13,172 bases of DNA from Chloroflexota bacterium (GTDB lineage Bacteria > Chloroflexota > Anaerolineae > 4572-78): positions 1 through 13,172 of the forward strand of contig JAJRSQ010000238.1 of NCBI GenBank assembly GCA_024278725.1. Reading direction: 5' to 3'. A program made the translations under genes and the position numbers. Below the pieces are notes generated by a model. It had not been told where the DNA came from and did no database searches. It was given only the letters and a program-made list of their open reading frames with translations. This document shows positions 6,964 to 13,099 of this stretch, in pieces (position 1 is the first letter of the stretch; each line of letters opens with the position of its first letter).

Positions 6964-7099
6964 GGGTAGTGGAACAGAAGGTAGCGATATGTCATTGCGA
7001 GGGCGTAGCCCGAAGCAATCTCCGTGCCCCAATAGCGGGGACTGCTTCGCCTTCGGCTCGCAATGACAACCGCCATCACTTACGATTGAGCCACTACCC
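6964..7099. repeat. Nested inverted-repeat element (REP/MITE-like)
   Basis: An inner element of 79 bp (6990-7068) has perfect 12-bp terminal inverted repeats TGTCATTGCGAG / CTCGCAATGACA and further inner pairing (CGAAGCA with TGCTTCG, GCCCC with GGGG). It is flanked by a 9-bp outer inverted repeat, GGGTAGTGG (6964-6972) and CCACTACCC (7091-7099), next to a T run. No transposase is encoded. The TGTCATTGCGAG palindrome resembles dispersed intergenic repeats known from many bacterial genomes, where it often gives spurious small ORFs. It sits between convergent genes, the usual tolerated site. Confidence 0.75.
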
Positions 7100-7103
7100 T
7101 TTT

Positions 7104-7859
7104 TTATTCCATTTCCCGGAAATGATACAGCATCGCGGCGGACGCCGCCAGCCCCGCCGTTTCCGCGCGGAGAATCCGCTTCCCCAACCATATCGGCTGC
7201 ACGCCGTAATTTTCCGCCACCGAAACTTCTTTCTCGGTGTATCCCCCTTCCGAGCCGATGAAGAGACTGATTTGCGCCGGTTTTTCGGGCGCGGCATCGA
7301 GCGCGGTGCGCAAGCTCAACCCGTTTTCCGCATCTTCCCATGCCAGCATCCGCAACCCGTCCAATCGCCCCGCCCGCTGGCAGGCGGTCAAAAACAGCAT
7401 CGCCGGGCGCAATTCCGGCAGAATCCCCCGCCCGCTCTGTTCGGCGGCTTCCTGCACGATGCGTTCCCAGCGCATCATTTTTTGTTCCACTGCCTGCACA
7501 TCCGCCAGCACCGAGCGTTCGGAAATCACCGGTACAAATTCGGTGATGCCCAATTCCGTCCCCTTTTGCAGCACCCATTCAAACTTCTGCGCTTTCAACG
7601 TCCCCTGATACAGGGTGATGCGCACCGCCGGTTCCCCCTGCGCCACCCGCGTGGCTAAAATTTCGCCCTCAAGCCAACTCCGTTCCACCTTGGTCAGCAT
7701 CACCACATATTCCTGCCCGAAATTGTCCAGCGCCACCACCTGCCAGCCAGGCTTCATCCGCAGCACATTTTTAATCTGATGCGCGGTTTGTCCGGAAAAT
7801 GTTATTTTCGTTTTGTCAATCCATTCCGGGGGGACAAAAAATCGGTGTAACCGTCCCAT
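7104..7859 (-). CDS. rsmE: 16S rRNA m3U1498 methyltransferase RsmE
   Basis: This 251-residue SAM-dependent SPOUT-fold enzyme methylates N3 of U1498 in 16S rRNA. The N-terminal PUA-like part begins MGRLHRFFVPPEW and contains H27 and VLRMKPGW. The knotted catalytic domain shows QKGTELGITEFVPVISERSV (98-117), EAAEQSGR (137-144), FIGSEGG (200-206, the usual motif being IGPEGG) and the SAM-binding LGKRILRAETA (225-235). Length is normal. GAGGTGA lies shortly before the ATG. The gene is last in the minus-strand convoy, 20 bases after trmL, and its TAA lies in the T run of the repeat element. The Pro-to-Ser change in IGPEGG is mild and probably tolerated. Confidence 0.95.
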   Translation of the reverse strand: MGRLHRFFVPPEWIDKTKITFSGQTAHQIKNVLRMKPGWQVVALDNFGQEYVVMLTKVERSWLEGEILATRVAQGEPAVRITLYQGTLKAQKFEWVLQKGTELGITEFVPVISERSVLADVQAVEQKMMRWERIVQEAAEQSGRGILPELRPAMLFLTACQRAGRLDGLRMLAWEDAENGLSLRTALDAAPEKPAQISLFIGSEGGYTEKEVSVAENYGVQPIWLGKRILRAETAGLAASAAMLYHFREME

Positions 7860-7879
7860 CGTTCACCTCATCTGAAATA

Positions 7880-8344
7880 TCACCCGCCAATGCCGAATTG
7901 ATATTGCGCCAGCGCGTGCGCCATCACAATACCCACGCTGGTGGCGAGATTCAAACTGCGCACGCCGGGATTTTTCATGGGAATGGTGTAGCATGCCGGT
8001 TCATACGCCTGCAAAAACCATGCCGGCAATCCTGCCGTCTCACTGCCGAACAGAAAATAATCGCCCGGCTGGGGGATGATGGCGGTGTACGGGCGACGCA
8101 CTTTAGTGGTGAGCAGATACATCCGCCGGTTGTCGAGCGAGTCAAAAAATTTATCGCGGTCCGGTTCGTGCCGGATGCGGGCGAATTCCCAATAATCGAG
8201 TCCGGCGCGTTTTAAATAGCGGTCGCTCATGAAAAAGCCGGGCTTGCCCACAATCAGCAAATCCATGTCCATTGCGGCGCAGAAGCGGGCGATATTGCCC
8301 GTGTTCTGCGGAATTTGCGGCTCCACCAATACCACCGTAAACAT
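7880..8344 (-). CDS. trmL: tRNA (cytidine/uridine-34-2'-O)-methyltransferase TrmL
   Basis: This is a 154-residue minimal SpoU/SPOUT methyltransferase, the normal size for TrmL (YibK). It methylates the ribose 2'-OH of the wobble nucleotide 34 in certain leucine tRNAs. Motifs visible are VEPQIPQNTGNIAR (7-20, motif 1), YFLFGSETAGLP (96-107, motif 2) and IPM...VRSLNLATSVGIVMA (121-142, motif 3), which form the SAM-binding trefoil knot. The ATG follows the stop of the racemase-like gene after a single base and has only a distant GAGG, so coupled translation is likely. Pairing with rsmE puts two RNA methyltransferases at the end of the convoy. Confidence 0.95.
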   Translation of the reverse strand: MFTVVLVEPQIPQNTGNIARFCAAMDMDLLIVGKPGFFMSDRYLKRAGLDYWEFARIRHEPDRDKFFDSLDNRRMYLLTTKVRRPYTAIIPQPGDYFLFGSETAGLPAWFLQAYEPACYTIPMKNPGVRSLNLATSVGIVMAHALAQYQFGIGG

Positions 8345-8345
8345 T

Positions 8346-9461
8346 TTAGCCGATGACCTCTTTTCGCAATCGGTACGTCGCCACCTGCGCCGTGTTCACC
8401 GTCACCCCGATGCCCGCACCCTGCGGCACGCTGATGGTGCTGTCTTCCGTGTTGAGTGTGAACGTCGGTTCGGCGATGTCGCGGTGATAATAGCGGTCTG
8501 TGGCGGAAATATCAGCGGGAAGTTTGAAGTTCGGCAGGCTGGCGAGATGCAAATTTGCCGCCCGCCCGATGCCGGTCTCCAGCATCCCGCCGCACCACAC
8601 CGGGATGCCCGCCTCGGCGCACAGATTGTGAATCGCCAGCGCATTGGTGAAACCACCCACCCGCGCCACTTTAATATTGATGACCCGGCACGCCTCCAAA
8701 TGTATCGCCAATCGCGCGTCGCCCGGAATGTGGATGCTTTCATCCAAACAGATGGGCGTTTTTAAATGCGCCTGCAACGCCGCATGGTCGATGATGTCAT
8801 CATGCGCCAACGGCTGTTCAATCATCAGCAAATTCAGGTCATCCATCTGTTGAAAGAGGGGTAAATCAGCCAGCGAAAAAGCGGAATTCGCGTCCGCCAT
8901 TAATTTTATGTGCGGATATGCCCGCCGAATTTCGGTGAGCGGGGTCAGTTCCCAACCCGGTTTGATTTTCACTTTGATGCGCCCGTATCCGGCGGCGATA
9001 AATTGCGCCACCCGTTCCATCAATCCGTCCAACGTGGGTTGAATCCCGATGCTCACTCCGACATCCACCCGTTTTTTGCTCCCGCCGAGCAGCATTTGCA
9101 GGGGCACATTCCGAATGCGGGCGACCCAATCCCACACGGCATTTTCCAACGCGGCTTTTGCCATGTTGTGCCCGCGCACCATGCGGTATCCGGGCGATGA
9201 AAAAATATCGGCGGGGTCTTCGATGGGATGCCCCAACAACCCCGGCGCCAGAAACTCGCTCAGCACGTGCCAGGCGGTCACAATGGTTTCGGAAGAATAA
9301 TCGGGTCTGTCGCCGGTGACACATTCGCCCCAGCCGGTTATCCCTTCCCCATGCACCGCCACCAAAATTGCCGGGCGATTCGTTTCCACGCCAAAGCTGG
9401 TTTCAAACGGGTGAACCAACGGCATAGAAATGTGATGCAGTTCGATGCGTTCAATTTTCAT
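8346..9461 (-). CDS. N-succinylamino acid racemase / o-succinylbenzoate synthase (enolase superfamily)
   Basis: This 371-residue protein belongs to the MenC type 2 (NSAR/OSBS) group of the muconate-lactonizing subgroup. Visible catalytic features are the two acid/base lysines Lys163 and Lys165 (RIKVKIKPGW), metal ligands Asp190 (MADANSAFS), Glu215 (IEQPL) and Asp240 (CLDESI), and the opposite lysine Lys264 (INIKVARVGG). The C-terminal GMLETGIGRAANLHLASLPNF and SATDRYYHRDI are characteristic of this group. These enzymes convert SHCHC to o-succinylbenzoate in menaquinone synthesis, racemise N-succinyl amino acids, or do both. No other men gene is in the window. A COG3375-like GNAT gene in the same convoy favours the racemase role. 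It starts 16 bases after the LOG gene, with GGAG about 9-10 bases before the ATG. The symbol menC would apply if the OSBS role is the real one. Confidence 0.9.
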   Translation of the reverse strand: MKIERIELHHISMPLVHPFETSFGVETNRPAILVAVHGEGITGWGECVTGDRPDYSSETIVTAWHVLSEFLAPGLLGHPIEDPADIFSSPGYRMVRGHNMAKAALENAVWDWVARIRNVPLQMLLGGSKKRVDVGVSIGIQPTLDGLMERVAQFIAAGYGRIKVKIKPGWELTPLTEIRRAYPHIKLMADANSAFSLADLPLFQQMDDLNLLMIEQPLAHDDIIDHAALQAHLKTPICLDESIHIPGDARLAIHLEACRVINIKVARVGGFTNALAIHNLCAEAGIPVWCGGMLETGIGRAANLHLASLPNFKLPADISATDRYYHRDIAEPTFTLNTEDSTISVPQGAGIGVTVNTAQVATYRLRKEVIG

Positions 9462-9477
9462 GGTGGGTTGCTCCGGT

Positions 9478-10089
9478 TTAATCGTCTGTTTTGAACCACT
9501 GATTGTTTATTTTCGGCGGGCGATATTCCCGCAGGTACGCCAGCGCATCATCAATGGAGGCGGTGGCGAAAAAGAGTTCGCGGTGCGATTGGCGCACAAA
9601 TTTTTGGGCAATCATCGTTTCAAATTGCGCCAACAACATATCATACGCGCCATTAATGTTGAGGATAACCACCGGTTTGGTATGGAAGCCAAGCTGTTTC
9701 AGGGTCAGCACGTCGGAAAGTTCATCAAGCGTGCCGAATCCGCCGGGCAGGGTGATGAATGCATCCGCGCGGTCGAACATCACCTGTTTGCGTTCCGCCA
9801 TCGTGCGGGTGACAATCAATTCCGTCACCGCCGCGTGCGAGAGTTCCATCTCTTCAAACATGTCGATGCTCACCCCGATGACCCCGCCGCCATGCGCACG
9901 GACGGCGCGCGCCAGTTGCCCCATCAACCCAACATGCCCGCCGCCGTACACCAGCGAACCACCGGCGGCGGCGATTTCCGCCCCCAGCGTTTCCGCCACG
10001 GAGAAAAATTGCCCGTCCACAATTTCGCTGGATGAGCAGAAAACGCAATAGTTTTTTATGGGATATTGTCCATCGGGTGCAGTGTTCAT
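9478..10089 (-). CDS. LOG-family (TIGR00730) cytokinin riboside 5'-monophosphate phosphoribohydrolase-like protein
   Basis: This 203-residue Rossmann-like protein is of typical length. It shows the N-terminal YCVFCSSS (14-21), the nucleotide-binding YGGGHVGLMG (48-57), the active-site MAERK (97-101) and PGGFGTLDE (115-123) with the catalytic glutamate. Family members cleave the N-glycosidic bond of nucleoside 5'-monophosphates, releasing the base and ribose 5-phosphate. In bacteria they often act on AMP or cytokinin-like nucleotides. Older databases call them 'lysine decarboxylase-like', which is misleading. The ATG lies 11 bases after the GNAT stop with AAGGA upstream. The link to the neighbouring amino acid genes is not obvious. 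Confidence 0.92.
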   Translation of the reverse strand: MNTAPDGQYPIKNYCVFCSSSEIVDGQFFSVAETLGAEIAAAGGSLVYGGGHVGLMGQLARAVRAHGGGVIGVSIDMFEEMELSHAAVTELIVTRTMAERKQVMFDRADAFITLPGGFGTLDELSDVLTLKQLGFHTKPVVILNINGAYDMLLAQFETMIAQKFVRQSHRELFFATASIDDALAYLREYRPPKINNQWFKTDD

Positions 10090-10100
10090 GGTGAAAATCC

Positions 10101-10934
10101 TTAATTCGTCAACACGTAAAAAGCGCGATTATCCGCCGGTTGATATATAAAATCGCAAATATGGTATCCCGCGGAAAAACAGTGCCGGAATAATTCGCGG
10201 GTGTGCATGCGCCATGCCAGCGCCAACGGGTGATTTTTCGCCTTGATGGCGGCGATGTCCGCCGGTATTTCGATGAAATGCCGCCGGGCAGAAAGTTTCT
10301 GCGGGGTGTCGGGCGGCACGGGGAAACCCAACGCATCGGTGCGGCATGGATTGAGTACCGCCGCCGATACTTCCGGCGCGGAGAGCGTTCCCGTCAGCCG
10401 CCGCAGGGTGTCGGGGGCATTCAACCGCCAATGCGCCTCCAGCCGGTCGCTGGGGATGTCCGCGTTCAGGGCATCGCGCATGGTTCCGTACAATTCCGGC
10501 AAATAGATTCGGCTGGTTGCGCCCAATTTTCGCATGTTAAAATGGGCGTTGCGGCTTTGCAGGGGGTCAAACGTCCACGTCATCAACGAGAGTTCCTGCG
10601 CCAACGCTGCTTCCCGCTGCGCCAATTTCAGCGCGTACCCCACCCCGGTATTTTGCTCGGCGGGGATGACGCCCGCTTGGTGCGAACAGTGTTTCAGTTC
10701 CCCCTCGGCGGTTTTTCCCAAAAACCCGAAGGCAAAACCAACCGGACGTGCGGCTCGCTGTGCCAGCAAGACAATCCCCCCGTTTTTGGCGATGGTCAAC
10801 AGCAGGTGGTCGGGGACCACATCCATTGCCGACGTGCCCCAGATTTCTTCCTGCAACACTTCAATGGCACGAAAATCGGCGATGGTTTTTGCCGGGGCGA
10901 TGGTGAGGGGATGTTCATGCGTCGTCGGCGACAA
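10101..10934 (-). CDS. COG3375-like GNAT acyltransferase, TTG start overlapping malQ
   Basis: This is a predicted 277-residue GNAT-fold acyl-CoA transferase. From the chosen start, residues about 10-150 hold the GNAT domain, with VGFAFGFLG (65-73), a pantetheine-binding loop-like QNTGVGYALK (94-103) and WTFDPLQSRNAHFNMRKLGA (120-139), a typical block of this predicted acyltransferase group. The rest is a family-specific C-terminal half ending in YQPADNRAFYVLTN. No ATG or GTG fits. A TTG at 10934 has a strong GGAGG 6 bases upstream, inside the malQ 3' end, giving a 20-base overlap. The TTG at 10991 is less likely. In Geobacillus a GNAT N-succinyltransferase works with N-succinylamino acid racemase. 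Here the racemase-like gene is two genes downstream, so a similar substrate (succinyl-CoA and an amino acid) is plausible but inferred. Confidence 0.8.
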   Translation of the reverse strand: MSPTTHEHPLTIAPAKTIADFRAIEVLQEEIWGTSAMDVVPDHLLLTIAKNGGIVLLAQRAARPVGFAFGFLGKTAEGELKHCSHQAGVIPAEQNTGVGYALKLAQREAALAQELSLMTWTFDPLQSRNAHFNMRKLGATSRIYLPELYGTMRDALNADIPSDRLEAHWRLNAPDTLRRLTGTLSAPEVSAAVLNPCRTDALGFPVPPDTPQKLSARRHFIEIPADIAAIKAKNHPLALAWRMHTRELFRHCFSAGYHICDFIYQPADNRAFYVLTN

Positions 10935-12507
10935 TTTCCGCCTCCATTGCCGGTTGCTGCCAGATTCGAGGGTCGCGCCCGTACAAGTCAATCATCTCCC
11001 GCAGGCGTCCGGCAGTCCAATCGTTCATCGCTTCAACGCGGAAACGCCACATCCAATTGCCGCCCAGCGTGCTGGGGGTATTCATGCGGGCATCACTGCC
11101 CAACGCCAGCACATCCTGAAACGGTATCACGGCAAACCGCGCCACGGATGCCATCGCCATACGGATGAATTCCCACGCAATATCGTGGTCGGGACGCCCC
11201 AAATAGCGGCGCACCAAATCTTTTTCCGCCTCCGAGCGTTTTTCATACCAGCCGCGCGTGGTGTCATTATCGTGCGTGCCGGTATACACCACCGCATGCG
11301 GGGCGAAGTTATGCGGCAGAAAGACATTCGTCGCGCCTTTGCCGCCGGCTTCTCCCGCATCAAAGGCAAATTGCAACACTTTCATGCCGGGCAGATGGAA
11401 TTTCTCACGCAGTCTCACCACAGATTCGGTCATCACGCCCAAATCTTCCGCAATGATGGGCAACTCGCCGAGTGCGTTTTCGATGGCGTCGAAAAAGGGC
11501 TCGCCGGGTCCTTTCACCCATCGCCCGTTGATGGCGGTCTTTTCTCCGGCGGGAATTTCCCAGTATGCGTCAAACCCCCGGAAGTGATCGATGCGCAAAA
11601 TATCCACCATACGCAGCGTCGCCGCAATTCGATTCACCCACCAGCGATAGTTGGTTTTGGCATGCGCCCGCCAATCATACAATGGATTACCCCAGAGTTG
11701 CCCGGTGGCGCTGAAATAATCGGGCGGCACACCGGCGACCACCGTCGGTTGCCCCAGTTCATCGAGCCGGAAAAGTTCGCGGTTCGCCCACACATCGGCG
11801 CTGTCGGGGGCAACGAAAATGGGAATATCGCCGATGATGCGCACACCCCGTTCATTGGCATAGCGGTGCAGCGCATCCCATTGCCGGAAGAAGAAGAATT
11901 GCAAAACTTTTTGCACCGAGATTTCTTCGGCGCACGATTTTCGCCAGCGTTTCACCGCCGCCGGTTTCCGCAGGGCGATGTCTTTTTCCCAATAGTTGTT
12001 CCACGTCGCGCCGAAAAAGCCCTCCCGCTGCGCTTTGGCATCGTAATGCGCCTTAACCGCCATAAAAAGCGCAAAGTCGTCGAGCCATTGTTTTTCCGCC
12101 GCGCAAAATTCATCAAACGCGGCGCGACGGGTCGAGTCGGCATGTGCCAGAAATTGCGCGGCGGCTTTTTGGAGCAGATTCATTTTCCACGGAATGAGTC
12201 GTCCGAAATCCACCCAATCCAACGGGAAATAGGGAGCATCCGCCAAATCACCGGCAGATAAATCACCCGCATTCACCAGGGTTTGCAGGTCAATTAACAT
12301 GGGGTTTCCGGCGAAGGATGAAAACGAGGCATACGGGGAATCGCCATACCCGGTGGGACCCAGCGGCAATATCTGCCACAGCGATTGTTTTGCCGCCACA
12401 AGGTAATCAACAAAATTATAGGCTTCATCACCCAGCGAGCCGATGCCATAGCGACCGGGCAATGATGTGGGGTGAAGCAAGATGCCGCCGGAACGGACTA
12501 ACTCCAT
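10915..12507 (-). CDS. malQ: 4-alpha-glucanotransferase (amylomaltase)
   Basis: This 530-residue GH77 enzyme transfers alpha-1,4-glucan segments between maltodextrins or glycogen chains. All family motifs are present: GILLHPTSLPGRYGIGSLG near the N-terminus, WQILPLGPTGYGDSPY (44-59), GDIPIFVAPDSADVW, GVPPDYFSATGQLWGNPLYDW, the nucleophile Asp307 in LRIDHFRGF, the acid/base Glu354 in IIAEDLG, and Asp413 in YTGTHDNDT. The ATG at 12507 has AGGAGA 7 bases upstream. A GTG at 12525 is possible but lacks such a site. The length fits plant D-enzyme/Thermus-type MalQ. It is the first gene of the minus-strand convoy and overlaps the GNAT gene by 20 bases. The functional link to the downstream genes is unclear and may only be shared transcription. 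Confidence 0.97.
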   Translation of the reverse strand: MELVRSGGILLHPTSLPGRYGIGSLGDEAYNFVDYLVAAKQSLWQILPLGPTGYGDSPYASFSSFAGNPMLIDLQTLVNAGDLSAGDLADAPYFPLDWVDFGRLIPWKMNLLQKAAAQFLAHADSTRRAAFDEFCAAEKQWLDDFALFMAVKAHYDAKAQREGFFGATWNNYWEKDIALRKPAAVKRWRKSCAEEISVQKVLQFFFFRQWDALHRYANERGVRIIGDIPIFVAPDSADVWANRELFRLDELGQPTVVAGVPPDYFSATGQLWGNPLYDWRAHAKTNYRWWVNRIAATLRMVDILRIDHFRGFDAYWEIPAGEKTAINGRWVKGPGEPFFDAIENALGELPIIAEDLGVMTESVVRLREKFHLPGMKVLQFAFDAGEAGGKGATNVFLPHNFAPHAVVYTGTHDNDTTRGWYEKRSEAEKDLVRRYLGRPDHDIAWEFIRMAMASVARFAVIPFQDVLALGSDARMNTPSTLGGNWMWRFRVEAMNDWTAGRLREMIDLYGRDPRIWQQPAMEAEIVADDA

Positions 12508-12528
12508 AATAGCGTCTCCTGACACAAG

Positions 12529-12579
12529 TTTTTCACATGCGGGTGGCAGTTATCCACTGTTTCTCCAAAGTTATCCACA
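12529..12579 (+). promoter_or_regulatory. Three DnaA-box-like nonamers in 21-bp register
   Basis: TTTTTCACA (12529-12537) fits the relaxed consensus TTWTNCACA. TTATCCACT (12550-12558) has one mismatch. TTATCCACA (12571-12579) is the perfect box. All three are on the + strand and start exactly 21 bp apart, two helical turns, between malQ and the pilin gene. This could be a DnaA-binding cluster (regulatory, titration or origin-related). No dnaA or dnaN is in the window. Confidence 0.5.
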
Positions 12580-12611
12580 AAACCCGCCGATGCCGCGCAT
12601 GCTATTTTTCA

Positions 12612-12641
12612 AGTATACATCATTTACGGGCGATGGTGCAA
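12612..12641 (-). promoter_or_regulatory. Weak promoter candidate for the malQ convoy
   Basis: On the minus strand, -35 TTGCAC (12641-12636), an 18-base spacer and -10 TATACT (12617-12612) are the best match in this gap. A start near 12605 would give a leader of about 100 bases that includes the three DnaA-box-like nonamers. Confidence 0.3.
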
Positions 12642-12678
12642 TTGCCGCCACAAACGTTTTAAGGGGATTTCACAACCC

Positions 12679-12710
12679 TTTTCAGCGTGTTTATTACGGG
12701 TTTTCAGCGT
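12679..12710 (+). repeat. Two 10-bp direct repeats upstream of the pilin promoter
   Basis: TTTTCAGCGT occurs at 12679-12688 and 12701-12710, 22 bp apart start to start. The second copy ends 7 bases before the -35 box of the pilin promoter. Their spacing on one face of the helix suits a dimeric activator. Confidence 0.5.
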
Positions 12711-12717
12711 TCAGGCA

Positions 12718-12746
12718 TTGACTCTAACCCTTTATCTTGTTACAAT
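12718..12746 (+). promoter_or_regulatory. Strong promoter of the Flp pilin gene
   Basis: -35 TTGACT (12718-12723), a 17-base spacer and -10 TACAAT (12741-12746), preceded by TGT to give an extended -10 element. Transcription would start near 12753, leaving a leader of about 40 bases before the pilin ATG. Confidence 0.75.
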
Positions 12747-12792
12747 TGAGGGGAAGCATACCGGCTTCAACCATCAAAGAAAGGAGGTTTTC

Positions 12793-12951
12793 ATGTACCG
12801 CCCGTTCGATGAATCCGGGCAAGGATTAGTTGAGTACGCATTAATTTTGGTACTCGTCGCCGTAGTAGTCATCGCTATATTGATACTGCTCGGTCCTACC
12901 ATCGGCAACGCATTCAGCACCGTCACTTGTAATTTAGCATGGTGCGGATAA
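12793..12951 (+). CDS. Flp/Fap-type type IVb pilin
   Basis: This 52-residue prepilin has the short leader MYRPFDESG and then QGLVEYALILVLVAVVVIAIL. Glu14-Tyr15 lie at +5/+6 after the probable cleavage site Gly9|Gln10, as in Flp pilins cut by TadV-type prepilin peptidases. The hydrophobic helix spans about 12-34 and the tail is GPTIGNAFSTVTCNLAWCG. The ATG at 12793 has a perfect AGGAGG at 5 bases spacing. The frame opens further upstream, but a start there (12718) would lie in the -35 box. Such pilins build thin adhesive or surface fibres through the Tad secretion system. No tad genes are in the window, and the unit ends at a strong terminator. The CNLAWC pair (Cys46, Cys51) could form a disulfide and is unusual for the short Flp tail. 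Confidence 0.9.
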   Translation: MYRPFDESGQGLVEYALILVLVAVVVIAILILLGPTIGNAFSTVTCNLAWCG

Positions 12952-12995
12952 TTCATTATTAGAAGCGCTTATTTATTTTACGGTTGCCGATACCC

Positions 12996-13025
12996 AGAAG
13001 CCTGCATTTCGCAGGCTTCTTTTTT
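12996..13025 (+). terminator. Intrinsic terminator of the pilin gene
   Basis: A perfect 10-bp stem AGAAGCCTGC / GCAGGCTTCT with a 5-base loop is followed by TTTTT. It lies 44 bases after the pilin stop, so the pilin is a monocistronic unit. Confidence 0.92.
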
Positions 13026-13071
13026 GCAGGGCTGTTGCAAAGCTTGACAAACAATACTTTGCGCAGGAAAT

Positions 13072-13099
13072 GTAGGGGCACGCTGCAGCGTGCCCCTAC
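13072..13099. repeat. Perfect 28-bp palindrome
   Basis: The 14-base arm GTAGGGGCACGCTG is followed directly by its exact complement with no spacer (centre between 13085 and 13086). There is no T run, so it is not a terminator. Similar GTAGGGGCACG...CGTGCCCCTAC palindromes are dispersed intergenic repeats in several bacterial groups. Nothing coding is visible from 12952 to the right edge. Confidence 0.75.

Noticed and set aside
6969..7658. + strand frame running through the repeat element into rsmE
   Set aside because: It begins in the dispersed repeat, where spurious frames are common, and continues antisense to rsmE.
10203..11168. Second long + strand frame opposite the GNAT gene and the malQ end
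   Set aside because: Same reason: antisense to a gene with clear GNAT motifs, with an arginine-, glycine- and histidine-rich composition typical of shadows.
10534..12261. Long + strand open frame (about 575 codons) opposite malQ
   Set aside because: It lies wholly antisense to malQ and the GNAT gene, whose family motifs are unmistakable. The predicted product has no recognisable motifs, and there is no ribosome binding site or promoter. It is a by-product of GC-rich codon use.
12718..12792. Longer pilin form starting at TTG 12718
   Set aside because: That codon is part of the -35 box, and the perfect AGGAGG before ATG 12793 together with the prepilin leader decides the start.
13037..13062. 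GCAAAG / CTTTGC inverted repeat and TTGACA at 13044
   Set aside because: The arms are only 6 bp with a 14-base gap, and no -10 box follows the TTGACA at 16-18 bases, so neither a terminator nor a promoter can be supported.
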